NCBI RefSeq assembly: GCF_003350345.1
Contig: NZ_QNVJ01000033.1
Span: 1 to 46,106, forward strand
Direction of reading: 5' to 3'
Origin: Alkalilacustris brevis
GTDB lineage: Bacteria > Pseudomonadota > Alphaproteobacteria > Rhodobacterales > Rhodobacteraceae
Length of the DNA stretch: 46,106 bases
Shown here: piece after piece, positions 32,901-41,333 of the stretch
Numbering within the stretch: the first letter of the stretch is position 1
How the letters are laid out: the number at the start of each line of letters is the position of its first letter
Program-made: the position numbers and the translations under genes
Notes under the pieces: model-generated
What the model saw: the letters and a program-made list of their open reading frames with translations, nothing else
What the model was told of the DNA's origin: nothing
The model's database searches: none

Positions 32901-35900
32901 ATCCGACGGTGCCAGCCCGCAGCCCTGCACGCTGCGCGCGACTTGCCTGCCTGCCGCCTCAAGCGCCCAGTCGAGTGTGCTCAGCGTGGCGAAGCGTCGT
33001 GCCGCGTCCTCGGCATCGGCGCGGGTTTCGCCTGCGATGGTGACGAATGCGATCTCGCTATGGCCATGGGGCGCAAGGGTCACCTCGGCCTGCAGGGCGA
33101 TCACCGGGTCAAGCGTCCAGCCCGTGCGCGCGCCCAGCTGCGCGTCACCAAGCGCCGCAGGGGCCGCCGCGGTCCCGTGACGGCCCAGAAAGGCGCGGCG
33201 GTCGGTCTCGTATCCCGACACCTTCGCCGTTCCATCATCGCAGACCATCCGGTGCGCCAGCGCAGGGTGCAATTCCTCGGGGCGGCGGCCCCTGCGATTG
33301 AAGATCAGACCGCCCAGTTCCGGCACATGGGTGCTGGCCACGAACAACCGGCTGAAGGCCGGGTGGCGATCGTGGTCCTCCATCGGCGCCAGCACCACCT
33401 CGGCGCAGCTGGTGATCGACAGCTTGCGCGGGCGGTCGGTTTCATTGACCAGCGCGATCCGGCGGATCTCGATACTGTCGCCGGGCGCGATGCCGATCAG
33501 CAAGCTCATGGCGATGCCGTTCTGGCGGTGGTGGTATTCGACCATATGCTGATGCAGCACCACCCGCCGCGGGTCGTCGGTGCTGCCATTATCGGCCGGG
33601 CTGTCAAGGCTCCACAGTGCACCATCCTCGCTGTCGCGCAGATACAGGCTGCGCCCGCCAACCCCGTCCACATCGCCGCCGATTGCCCGCGTCAGCAGGT
33701 GCCGGTGCCACCAAAGGCTACCGCCGGCACCATCGCCCAGCCGTGCGGTCATGTCGGCATTTGCAATCGCGTGGAGCAGGCGGTCACGGCCATCCGCGGG
33801 CGGCAACCAGGGGTGCAGTGCCGGCGCCGCCTCAGGCGTGTCCTCGGGTTGCGGCAGGGTTTCCTCGGCGCGCATTTCCTCAACCGGCAGTTCCCACGGG
33901 ATCCGCTCGCTCAGCAGCAATTCCACCGTGCGGATATGCGGATCCTGCTGAAACCAGTTCACCAGCATGTCATCGCACAACGCATTGCCCAGCGCCGCAA
34001 GCCCCATGCCGTGATGATGCGCCATATACGAGCGCACCGGCACGAAACTTTCCCCCACCGGGACACGATCGGCAGTGTAATCGACCGCCTCGAAATACCC
34101 GTAGCGCCCCATCAGCCCCATCCCGGCCAGCCTGCGCAGGTTGGCCAGCGCGGCCTGCGGGCGCAGTTGCAGTGCCAGAAACGTGGCATAGGGCGCAATC
34201 ACCAGATCGCGCGCCAGCCCGCGCCGCACGCCCAGGCCGGGCACCCCGAAGGCGTGGTAACGGTACTTCCCTTCAGGGTCCTGCGCGGCATAGCCCGATT
34301 CCGAAATACCCCAGGGCACGCCAAGACGCGCGCCATAGGCGCGCTGCATGTCGACGGCGGCGCGGTCGCTCTGCCCCAGCAGCGTCGCGGCCGGGCTGCT
34401 CTTGAAAAGGCGCGGCATGAGGTATTCGAACATCGACCCGTTCCACGACACCAGCGCAAGGCCCCTGCCGTCGCCAGTTACGGGCCGGCCCAGCTGGAAC
34501 CAGTGTTCAAGGCGCACATCGCCCTTGGCGATGGCAAAGTAACTGGCCAGCCGCGACTCCGAGGCGAGCAGGTCGTAGCGATTGGGATCAAGCCGCCCGA
34601 CGCCGACATCGTAGCCGATGAAGAAAAGCCGCGTGCTTGGGTCAAGCAGCATGCGGAAATCCATCCCGTGCGCCCAGTCCCGCGCCCGCGCCGAGATCGC
34701 GCGCAGGGCCCGCTCCAGCCCGGCATGGGCTTGTGCCGCGTCCTCGAGCGCGCGGTCCAGCGCGTCGATCCATTCCCGCGAGGGTTCATCCTCCAGCAAG
34801 GTGCCGTGTTCGGATAGCCGGTCGCGGGCCGTTGCAAACGCGGTGCTCGTGGCGGCCAGTGGCAGATCATGGGGCAACGCCTGCGCCACTGCCTGTGCCC
34901 GCCCGGCGCAACCCTCAGGCGCCTGCGCCAGCACCATGCGCCAGCCCTGCTGCGCGTTCAGGTCGCGCCGCATTGCGCTCAGATGTTGGCGGCCGCGCTC
35001 CAGCCAGGTCTGCACTTCGCGCAGAGAAGCCGTTGGCAGGGTCTCGCTTGCCGCGATGGCCTCGCGCACGCAGGCCTCGAGCGCCGGCATCAACGCGTCG
35101 CAAAGCCGCGCCAGCGCCTCGGGCCATTGCGCGCGCTGGTCGCGCAGCCGCGCGGCATCCGCCTGCATGTCATGCAGCACCTGCGGGCACCCCGAGGGAA
35201 AGAGCTGGGCGTTGTCCTCCATCGCCATCGCTTCGGCCAGGAGCGCAAGCGTGTCGTGCAGCCCGTCCCAGCGGGCGGGGCTGAAGGCGGGCTCAAGGCG
35301 GGCGGCCTGCGCCGCCTGGCCCAGCGTGATCAGGCTGACCGCCAGGTTGCCGCTGTCCACCGTCGAGACATAGCGCGGCTCCAGCGGCTCCAGATGCCGG
35401 GTTTCGTACCAGTTGAGCAGATGGCCGCGCCAGCTTTGCAGCCGGTCCATTGTGTCCAGCGTGTTGCGCGTCCGCATCACCAGTTCGGGCAGGCCGAGAT
35501 ATCCCAGACGCCACGCAGTCAGCGACGACAGAAGCATCATCCCGATATTCGTGGGCGAGGTCCGGTGCGCGACCCCTTGCTGCGGCGCCTCCTGGTAATT
35601 GTCGGGGGGCAGCCAGTTGTCTTCGGGGCGCACGAAGGTTTCAAAGAACAGCCAGCTGCGCCGGGCGATCCGCCGCAGGAAGGCGCGGTCGCGCGCGTCG
35701 AACGCGGCCTCGGGCTCCTCTGCCGGGCGGCTGGCGGCCAGCGCGATCTCGGGCGCGGCAAACCACAGCGCCAGCAACCCGGCCGCGGCGGGCAGCGCCG
35801 CCGGAGCGATCATGGCAAGCCCGGCACCGGCCAGAACGGCAACCGCGGGCGCAGGCCACATCACCGCCCATACGGCGCTCCGCGGTCCGCGCCGGGCAAG

Positions 35901-38450
35901 GCGCGCCGCGACCTGCGCGGCCGGTGTCCATTCCAGCAGCCGCTGGCCGCGCCACAGCCGCCACAGGGTACGCAGAATGGCATCGAGCGCCGTCACCGCA
36001 TCGTTGACGAGAAAGATAACCGCCAGCGCCCAGCGGCCCGCATGTTCACGCGCGCGCAGGAGTGCAGAGCGCACCGCCCCCCGCCTGCGCCCCTGCGTGA
36101 AGCCGGTGACCAGATCGGTGAACAGATGCGCCCCCGGCACCAGAACCGCCAGCGCCGTCCAGACCCAGGGGCTGCCCGGCAGCACCGCCCAGCCCGCCAG
36201 AACCAGCGCCAGCAGGCTGACCGGCACGAGCGACCGGCGCAAATTGTCCAGCAGTTTCCACCGCCCGAGATGCGTGAAGCGACTTGCCAGTTTCACGCCC
36301 TCGGGGCCGGGAACGCGCCGCCCCAGCCAGGGCAGAAGCTGCCAGTCGCCACGAATCCAGCGATGCATCCGCGCGACCTGTTCGGGGTAGCCTTGCGGGA
36401 ACCCCTCATAGACCACGATGTCACTGGTCAGCCCGACACGGCCATGCAGCCCTTCGAACAGATCGTGGCTGAGGATGCGCCCCTCGGGCACCCGCCCCTC
36501 CAGGCTGCGCGCGAAGGGGGCGACCTCGTAAAGACCCTTGCCGGTGAAGCTGCCCTCGCCGAACAGGTCCTGATAGACGTCGGAGACTGCGCGCGAATAG
36601 ATGTCGATCGCAGTGTCGCCGCCATACAGGCGCGCGAACAGCGATTGCGTTGCCGCCTCCGGCGAAATTTCCACCCTGGGCTGCAGGATGGTATAGCCCC
36701 CACGCACCTGTCCGGTCGCGACGTCGAAGCGCGCCGTGTTCAGCGGGTGCGCCAGCGTTCCCACCAGCCGGTTGGCCGAGCCCGGCGGAAGCCTGGTGTC
36801 GGCATCAACTGTCAGCACGAACCGGACCCGGCGCAGCGCACGAGTCTCGCCGGCGCGGCAGTGAAAGGCGTCGCGATCGCCGCTCAGGATCAGGGCGTTG
36901 AGCTGTTCGAGCTTGCCGCGCTTGCGTTCCCAGCCCATCCAGCAGCCTTCCGCCGGGTTGTAGAGCCTTGCGCGGTGCAGCAGGTGAAACGGGCCGCCGC
37001 CGCGCCCGTCGCCATAGCGCGCGTTCAGCCCGTCGATGGCCGCGACCAACGCGCGCTCGACCTCGGCATCTTGCGGCAGCGTGCGGGCCTGTGCGTCGGC
37101 GTGATCGCTGAGCAGGACGAATTGCAGCATCGGATCGGGGTTTGACAGCCGGTGCGCCTCGAGCGCCTGCGCCAGTTCCTTCGCATCCTCGGGCTTGGAC
37201 ACCAGCGCCGGAATCGCAATCGCGGTGCGGCAATCGGGGGCGATGGCACGTCGGAAATCGAGCTTCGGCAGGCGGCGCGGCGCAACCAGAAGCGTGACCA
37301 GCCAGTTGACCAGCGTCATCCCGAGAACCGTTGCCGGCACCAGCGCCAGCGCAATACCCGCAGCCCAGGCCACCGGCCCAGCGGACACAAGCCAAAGATA
37401 GGCCGCGGGAACCGCCAACGCCCCCAGCCACGCCAGTCCCAGCGCCCCGGCGTAAAGCTTGCCCGCCTGCCGCCCCGCCGCGTGACGCAGGCGGTGCATG
37501 ACCGACCGGTGCGCGCCGAGGCGTGCCTCGAAATCGTGCCGCCCCTCGCCCAGCAGCCACCAGCCGACATGGCCGCGAAGCTTGTCGCCCGGATACCCGG
37601 CGCAGAGCGTAACCAGCGCCGCGGCAACCTCGCGCTCGCTGTGACGGCATGATCCGCAGATCGTCTCGATGGCCTTGCGATAATCATCGCGGCTGCGAAA
37701 CTCCATCAGCGGGTAAACCCCGGCAGGATCCAGGGCCAGGATCTCTTCGACGAGGCTCGAGGCATCGAAAACCAGTTTCCAGTCGATCGTTTTCAGCACC
37801 GACAGCGTTGCCATTGCCCTTGCGACGCATTCCGAGGCGTCAAGCCCCGCGGGCAGCTCTGCCAGCTGCTCGGGCGACAACGGCGGCGCGACGTCCGCAA
37901 AGCGCTGGCTGACGGCTGCGATCAACACCTCCAGCGCCGCGACCCGCAGCATCGTGGGAAAGGCCCACAGCTCGGCAATATCGAGCGGCGCGCGATCCTG
38001 ATAGGCGCGCAGGAAGCGCACGCAGACCGGCAGCGACAGCTGCATCTGCGACGCCGCCAGCAAACCGTGGGCCATGGCGTGAATGCGCGGCGGGCCGGCG
38101 CGGCGGCCAGCCTGATCCGGCCCGGTTACGACAGCCTGCGGCGGCAGAGCACGCAGCCGGTTCAGGAACGCGGGGGTCATGTCTGCACGGATTTGGCGCA
38201 ACGCGCGGCGCAGGTGATAATCGTTGTCGAGCATCCACTCGGCAGCGGTCAGGTTTTCGGGGGCGGCCGCGCGCGCGGCAGTCAGCGCACGCGGCACCCA
38301 GTCGCTTATGGCACCAAGCTCTGCCAGGGCGGGCGGCGGGCGCGGCGGCCCGTCATGCAGATGATGCCGCGCAGCGAGATCCCATGCTGCCCGCACCTCG
38401 GGCGGTTGAGAGGCCGAACCGGACGTGGTCTCGGACGTGGGCTCGGTCAT
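29934..38450 (-). CDS. ndvB: Cyclic beta-1,2-glucan synthase (GT84-GH94)
   Basis: A 2838-residue membrane enzyme making periplasmic cyclic beta-1,2-glucan. The GT84 part has Asp549-Ala-Asp551 in LTVDADTRLPPG and, near residue 700, RMHRWIRGDWQLLPWL. Membrane helices lie at about 340-400 and 745-910. A glycoamylase-like domain follows near 1270-1500 (VGRLDPNRYDLLASESR). The C-terminal GH94 phosphorylase domain has Asp2517-Trp-Asn-Asp2520 in GTGDWNDGMDRVG. Brucella Cgs, about 2867 residues, has the same layout: initiation on the protein, elongation, length control and cyclisation. Its start overlaps the universal stress protein stop (ATGA), so it is co-translated with it. Glucan serves in low osmolarity and host or surface interaction. 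Confidence 0.93.
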   Translation of the reverse strand: MTEPTSETTSGSASQPPEVRAAWDLAARHHLHDGPPRPPPALAELGAISDWVPRALTAARAAAPENLTAAEWMLDNDYHLRRALRQIRADMTPAFLNRLRALPPQAVVTGPDQAGRRAGPPRIHAMAHGLLAASQMQLSLPVCVRFLRAYQDRAPLDIAELWAFPTMLRVAALEVLIAAVSQRFADVAPPLSPEQLAELPAGLDASECVARAMATLSVLKTIDWKLVFDASSLVEEILALDPAGVYPLMEFRSRDDYRKAIETICGSCRHSEREVAAALVTLCAGYPGDKLRGHVGWWLLGEGRHDFEARLGAHRSVMHRLRHAAGRQAGKLYAGALGLAWLGALAVPAAYLWLVSAGPVAWAAGIALALVPATVLGMTLVNWLVTLLVAPRRLPKLDFRRAIAPDCRTAIAIPALVSKPEDAKELAQALEAHRLSNPDPMLQFVLLSDHADAQARTLPQDAEVERALVAAIDGLNARYGDGRGGGPFHLLHRARLYNPAEGCWMGWERKRGKLEQLNALILSGDRDAFHCRAGETRALRRVRFVLTVDADTRLPPGSANRLVGTLAHPLNTARFDVATGQVRGGYTILQPRVEISPEAATQSLFARLYGGDTAIDIYSRAVSDVYQDLFGEGSFTGKGLYEVAPFARSLEGRVPEGRILSHDLFEGLHGRVGLTSDIVVYEGFPQGYPEQVARMHRWIRGDWQLLPWLGRRVPGPEGVKLASRFTHLGRWKLLDNLRRSLVPVSLLALVLAGWAVLPGSPWVWTALAVLVPGAHLFTDLVTGFTQGRRRGAVRSALLRAREHAGRWALAVIFLVNDAVTALDAILRTLWRLWRGQRLLEWTPAAQVAARLARRGPRSAVWAVMWPAPAVAVLAGAGLAMIAPAALPAAAGLLALWFAAPEIALAASRPAEEPEAAFDARDRAFLRRIARRSWLFFETFVRPEDNWLPPDNYQEAPQQGVAHRTSPTNIGMMLLSSLTAWRLGYLGLPELVMRTRNTLDTMDRLQSWRGHLLNWYETRHLEPLEPRYVSTVDSGNLAVSLITLGQAAQAARLEPAFSPARWDGLHDTLALLAEAMAMEDNAQLFPSGCPQVLHDMQADAARLRDQRAQWPEALARLCDALMPALEACVREAIAASETLPTASLREVQTWLERGRQHLSAMRRDLNAQQGWRMVLAQAPEGCAGRAQAVAQALPHDLPLAATSTAFATARDRLSEHGTLLEDEPSREWIDALDRALEDAAQAHAGLERALRAISARARDWAHGMDFRMLLDPSTRLFFIGYDVGVGRLDPNRYDLLASESRLASYFAIAKGDVRLEHWFQLGRPVTGDGRGLALVSWNGSMFEYLMPRLFKSSPAATLLGQSDRAAVDMQRAYGARLGVPWGISESGYAAQDPEGKYRYHAFGVPGLGVRRGLARDLVIAPYATFLALQLRPQAALANLRRLAGMGLMGRYGYFEAVDYTADRVPVGESFVPVRSYMAHHHGMGLAALGNALCDDMLVNWFQQDPHIRTVELLLSERIPWELPVEEMRAEETLPQPEDTPEAAPALHPWLPPADGRDRLLHAIANADMTARLGDGAGGSLWWHRHLLTRAIGGDVDGVGGRSLYLRDSEDGALWSLDSPADNGSTDDPRRVVLHQHMVEYHHRQNGIAMSLLIGIAPGDSIEIRRIALVNETDRPRKLSITSCAEVVLAPMEDHDRHPAFSRLFVASTHVPELGGLIFNRRGRRPEELHPALAHRMVCDDGTAKVSGYETDRRAFLGRHGTAAAPAALGDAQLGARTGWTLDPVIALQAEVTLAPHGHSEIAFVTIAGETRADAEDAARRFATLSTLDWALEAAGRQVARSVQGCGLAPSDLPQAQALLSQLLRPGPRFGGPLTDIRAAAPAQPDLWAHGISGDAPILALRVGEGRARSLTAMLLAAHKLWRNSGLRIDLVILHEGIPGYVEPVRERLVAQLRDAGSQELQGHRGGVHLVAVDPAAPGSAAAIEVVASVMLDVDNGALEAQLAGLRPDRPEPPRFAPSDVHDTAHGAGAPAQLPPPPVLMLDNGFGGFCRESGDYVIALDQAGPPPAPWANVLANPDFGTIVTEAGLGWSWALNSGENRLTPWRNDPVSDPQVEALYLRDEVSGHVWTPTPLPAGGGGAFRVRHGTGATTWHSAGQGLEQELRVCVATRDPVKLVHLRLHNRSAQPRRITATYFADWLLGAVAGRPDPFLRAAYDSAARALIARNARNPVFAGRVAFLAASHDAHSVTCSRPDFLGVEGNMASPEALQRWNLGEASDCTGDICAAYQVHLNIPPGESVEAHFVLGQGESTEDAAALAGRWREAGRVRAEFDRVREAWAARLNAVQVQTPDPALDIMVNRWLPYQTVSSRIDARAGFYQAGGAFGFRDQLQDVLSLLHGDPQIARAHILRAAAFQFEEGDVLHWWHPPEGRGVRTRCSDDLLWLPYATAAYVEATGDTSILSEEVPFLSAPPLSDQEHDRYALFESTADSWPLMEHCERALQRAHVMGADGLPLIGTGDWNDGMDRVGAKGRGQSVWLGWFLIATIRGFLDLCPAAGRDDLTTLWRERLDTLSRTVEAAGWDGAWYMRARDDEGRPWGSAKNSECRIDSISQSWAVLSGAGDEGHARRAMDAAASHLMRDDDTIVRLLDPPFEATPRDPGYIRAYPPGIRENGGQYSHAAAWLGIALAELGDGARALAVFDRLNPVRQASTPEAARRYMTEPYVMAADIGGVAPHLGRGGWSWYTGAAGWGWRLVVEHILGLRLRGGALVIRPCLPPDWDGFTARLVRGGGAIEVICEKPSGLAGGSLAFTVDGQAASSESVTFPESGKTRTVHLRITAR

Positions 38451-39487
38451 GCGTGCAATGCCGCGGGTGGCGGTGCGGTGGCCACCGCGCGCCGTCCGCT
38501 GCGGCGCTGCGATACATCCGTGTCAGGCCGAACGAACAGCAGCGGCGTGGCGCTGTGAAGGCTCAGATGGGCGGCGACGCTGCCGAAGTGAAGGCCCGGC
38601 AGATGGCGAAAACCGCTTCCCCGCGCCGAGAGCACAACGAGATCGTAAGCATCCTCGCGCAGCAGTTCCAGCAAACTTCCGCGCGCATCCGCCCCGTCAA
38701 CGACCCGCTTGCGCACCGTAACGCCCTGTTCGGCAAGCATGGCGCGCTGGCGCTCAAGATAGCCGCGTGCAGCGCGATTGTTGCGCTCCGTGATCCGCGC
38801 GCGCAGCTCCACATCTTCGGGTTCGGGCGGCGTGGGACAAACGAATTCGGGGGGCGTCATGATTTGCGCCAGCACGATCTCGGCATTGGTCGAGCCGGCA
38901 ACGCGCATCGCAGTCGGTAGCGCGCTTTCGGCCCAGCAAGACCCGTCCAGCGGCACAAGAATGCGCCGGAAGCACGGCACCCGCCGGTCGCCTTCGGGCA
39001 CCAGCAGCACCTTTTCCTGCGCTTGTTCGAGAATGGCGCGCGCCGTGGCGCCGATCCCGGCTGTGCGGTCCATGTCTTCGACCTCTTCTCCGAAACGGCC
39101 GAGAACGATGTATTCTGCGCCCAGGCGGGCGGCCTCGTGGCAGATCTCTTCGCTGGGGCGGCCCTGGGCAAGGATGATCCGGGCATCGATACCGCCGCGT
39201 TCGGCCATGCGGGCAAGCGCGTATCCGGCCTCGCGGCGGCGCACCTCCCAGTCGACCGGATCAGGGGGCAGATCGTTGCCCGAATGGGGGTCCAGCACCC
39301 GCATGAGGATAATCTGGCCACCAACGGCCCTGGCCAGCGCGCCCACATGCGCCAGCACCCGACGCCCATGGCGCGAGCGATCGACGCAGGCCAGAATGAC
39401 GGGCTTGGCCCTGTCGGCGCCTGCAAACTGGGAGAGTGTAACTTCGGCAACGCCGGTAGCCGTGTTCGGTCTCGTGGTCTGTGGCAT
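38447..39487 (-). CDS. Tandem universal stress protein
   Basis: A 346-residue protein with two UspA domains. Domain 1 is about 25-165 (VILACVDRSRHGRRVL at its start, LGRFGEEVEDMDRTAGIG in the nucleotide loop). Domain 2 is about 175-310 (ILVPLDGSCWAES, SARGSGFRHLPGLHFGS). The glycine-rich loops suggest ATP binding in domain 1 more than in domain 2. USPs respond to starvation, oxygen limitation or other stress. GGAGGAGAAACC precedes the ATG. It is coupled to ndvB by an ATGA overlap, so its role may include control of glucan synthesis (inference). Confidence 0.9.
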   Translation of the reverse strand: MPQTTRPNTATGVAEVTLSQFAGADRAKPVILACVDRSRHGRRVLAHVGALARAVGGQIILMRVLDPHSGNDLPPDPVDWEVRRREAGYALARMAERGGIDARIILAQGRPSEEICHEAARLGAEYIVLGRFGEEVEDMDRTAGIGATARAILEQAQEKVLLVPEGDRRVPCFRRILVPLDGSCWAESALPTAMRVAGSTNAEIVLAQIMTPPEFVCPTPPEPEDVELRARITERNNRAARGYLERQRAMLAEQGVTVRKRVVDGADARGSLLELLREDAYDLVVLSARGSGFRHLPGLHFGSVAAHLSLHSATPLLFVRPDTDVSQRRSGRRAVATAPPPAALHA

Positions 39488-39798
39488 GGTTTCTCCTCCG
39501 GGGTTGCACGCAGCGCCGGCAGGCGCGTTGTGCTCTGGACAAGTCGAAACGGGCGGGGCGCCCGCCTTGTTCGTGCCTTACGTCCGAGTCCCTGCCCCAG
39601 CCGCACCGTCATTGGTGCAGCCTTGAGCCTCGGATCCACTGTCCCCGATGTGGTTCTGCGCCGGTCGCTCGTTAAAATGCTGGCGTTCCGATATGCGGCG
39701 CAGTCTTTAACTATTCGATGCTATGCCAACCCAAGAGGCAAATAATCGTTCCCCATTGGGTCCTGATACATAACTGATACTCCTCCTTCCGTCTGCAT
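39488..39798. other. 311-base spacer between the ACP and universal stress protein genes
   Basis: No full-length gene is seen. It contains a possible 16-codon gene (39721-39771), two TGATAC repeats 11 bases apart (39764-39769, 39775-39780), and a small CGGGCG/CGCCCG hairpin (39550-39564). A promoter for the stress protein and ndvB may lie here, but I see no FNR box in it. Confidence 0.5.
39721..39771 (-). CDS. Possible 16-residue mini-gene after the acyl carrier protein
   Basis: ATG to TAG, encoding MYQDPMGNDYLPLGLA. It is preceded by AAGGAGGAG, the strongest ribosome-binding site in this operon, 8-9 bases before the ATG, and begins 27 bases after the acyl carrier protein stop. It could be a small protein, a leader peptide or chance. 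There is no homologue I recognise. Confidence 0.3.
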   Translation of the reverse strand: MYQDPMGNDYLPLGLA

Positions 39799-40044
39799 TC
39801 AATCGAGTGCATCGGCAAGATACCGCACCGCATGTCCGGGTGTCGCGATCTGCGGATAATCGGCCTCGGGCACCGAGACGCCAAGGCGCTTGTGGAGCGC
39901 CGCGACCAGATTGAGAAAATCCATAGAGTCGAGGTCCAGATCGTCCTGCAGGTGATCGTCATCGCCCACCGTCGCCGGATCGATATCAGGGGCGACGGAG
40001 GCGAGTTCGTCCAGAAAGGCCTTGCGGATTTCGGCATCGGTCAT
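39799..40044 (-). CDS. Acyl carrier protein
   Basis: An 81-residue acidic acyl carrier protein. The phosphopantetheine serine is in LDLDSMDFLNLV, the expected position for the DSL/DSM motif (Ser about 37). The four-helix pattern fits. It overlaps the E2 gene as ATGA, so it is translated with it. This is not the fatty-acid-synthesis locus, and no ketosynthase, acyltransferase or phosphopantetheinyl transferase is nearby in the window. It may accept an acyl group from the dehydrogenase or supply lipoyl/octanoyl groups for E2, but both are guesses. Confidence 0.9.
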   Translation of the reverse strand: MTDAEIRKAFLDELASVAPDIDPATVGDDDHLQDDLDLDSMDFLNLVAALHKRLGVSVPEADYPQIATPGHAVRYLADALD

Positions 40045-41333
40045 AGTGTCTCTGGCTCCTTCAGCAGGCGTTCGATCTCGCTCAGCAGGCGCGCCCCGCG
40101 CCGGCCATCGCTGACCCGGTGATCAGCTGACAGTGTGACAGTGACGGTGGTGCGCGGCTGCAGCGCGTCATCCACGACCCAGGCGCGGCGCACCGGCGTG
40201 CCAAAACCCACAATCGCCACCTGCGGCGGGTAGATCACCGCATAAAGCGCGTCGGCCCCGCCCTCGCCCATGCTGGAGACGGTGATCGTGCCCTGGGTGA
40301 TCTCGGAATTGCGCAGCCGGCCGGTGCGTGTGCGCGCCACCACATCGCGGATCGCCGCCATCATGGCATCGAGCCCCAGCGCCTGCGCATCGCGGATCGC
40401 CGGGGCGATCAGACCGCCGCCGCGCAGCGCCACGGCCAGCCCGGCATGAACAGCCTCGGAGGGCCGGAATGCGCCGTCTTCGTAATGGCCGTTGAACTCG
40501 GGCACCTTGGCCGCCGCCAGTGCCGTGGCGCGCAGAAACAGCACGCCCATCAGCAGCCGCGCGTCGGGATCGCGCCCTTCGTTCTGCACGGCCAGCCAGT
40601 CGGTGGCGGGCTGAAGGTCGATGGTGCGCTCAAGGTAGTAATGCGGGATTTCACGCTTCGAGCGGCTCATCGCCGCCGCGATGGCCTGGCGCATGGCGCC
40701 CATATCGAGGCCCGGCTTGCCCGTGGCCGGCGTCCCCCCGCCGGCAATCCCGGCCGGTTTCCCGCCGGCTTCGGGGCGCGCGCCGGGCGTATCTTCTGCG
40801 CTCTGCGCGCCGCGGGGCGCGGCGAGACACGCCTCCACGTCCGACAGCAGAATCGCGCCCCCCGGCCCGCTGCCGGTGATGTCGTCCAGCCCGACCCCTT
40901 CCTTAGCCGCCAGCGCACGGGCGGCGGGCGAGGCGGGTGGCGGACTTTCACCGGTGCGCGGTGGCGGCGGTGCGGCGGGCTTTGCCACCGGCTTTTCCGG
41001 CGCAGATCTCGCGGGCGCGGGTTTCCCTGCCGGTGTTTCGGGCGGCGCGGCCTGTTTGCTTATCTCGGCCTCCTCAGTCTCTTCTGCCGCCTCCTCGCCC
41101 GGCGCGCGCACATGCGCGAGCGGCGCGCCAACGGGCAAGGTCTCGCCCGGCTCGGCCAGCAGCTTTTCGACGGTGCCGGCCTCGAAAATCTCGATCTCGA
41201 TCGCGCCCTTCTGGGTTTCGACAACAGCGACGACATCGCCATGCGCCACCTCGTCGCCGGGCTTCACCAGCCATTCGACCAGCTTGCCTTCCTCCATGTC
41301 CGCGCCCAGCGAGGGCATCTTGAATACGCTCAT
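40041..41333 (-). CDS. Dihydrolipoamide acyltransferase (E2)
   Basis: A 430-residue E2. The lipoyl domain (1-80) has the lysine for lipoate at Lys42 in [11 protein letters not shown] Pro/Ala/Glu-rich linker follows, then a peripheral subunit-binding domain near 135-175 ([16 protein letters not shown]), then the catalytic domain with the active-site [16 protein letters not shown] near the C-terminus. It transfers an acyl group from lipoate to CoA. The start overlaps the E1 stop as ATGA. No E3 (dihydrolipoamide dehydrogenase) gene follows in the window, so E3 would come from elsewhere. Confidence 0.93.
   Translation of the reverse strand: MSVFKMPSLGADMEEGKLVEWLVKPGDEVAHGDVVAVVETQKGAIEIEIFEAGTVEKLLAEPGETLPVGAPLAHVRAPGEEAAEETEEAEISKQAAPPETPAGKPAPARSAPEKPVAKPAAPPPPRTGESPPPASPAARALAAKEGVGLDDITGSGPGGAILLSDVEACLAAPRGAQSAEDTPGARPEAGGKPAGIAGGGTPATGKPGLDMGAMRQAIAAAMSRSKREIPHYYLERTIDLQPATDWLAVQNEGRDPDARLLMGVLFLRATALAAAKVPEFNGHYEDGAFRPSEAVHAGLAVALRGGGLIAPAIRDAQALGLDAMMAAIRDVVARTRTGRLRNSEITQGTITVSSMGEGGADALYAVIYPPQVAIVGFGTPVRRAWVVDDALQPRTTVTVTLSADHRVSDGRRGARLLSEIERLLKEPETL

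Noticed and set aside
39711-40037. A 108-codon frame overlapping the acyl carrier protein gene
   Set aside because: It is an out-of-frame reading of the acyl carrier protein with no family match.
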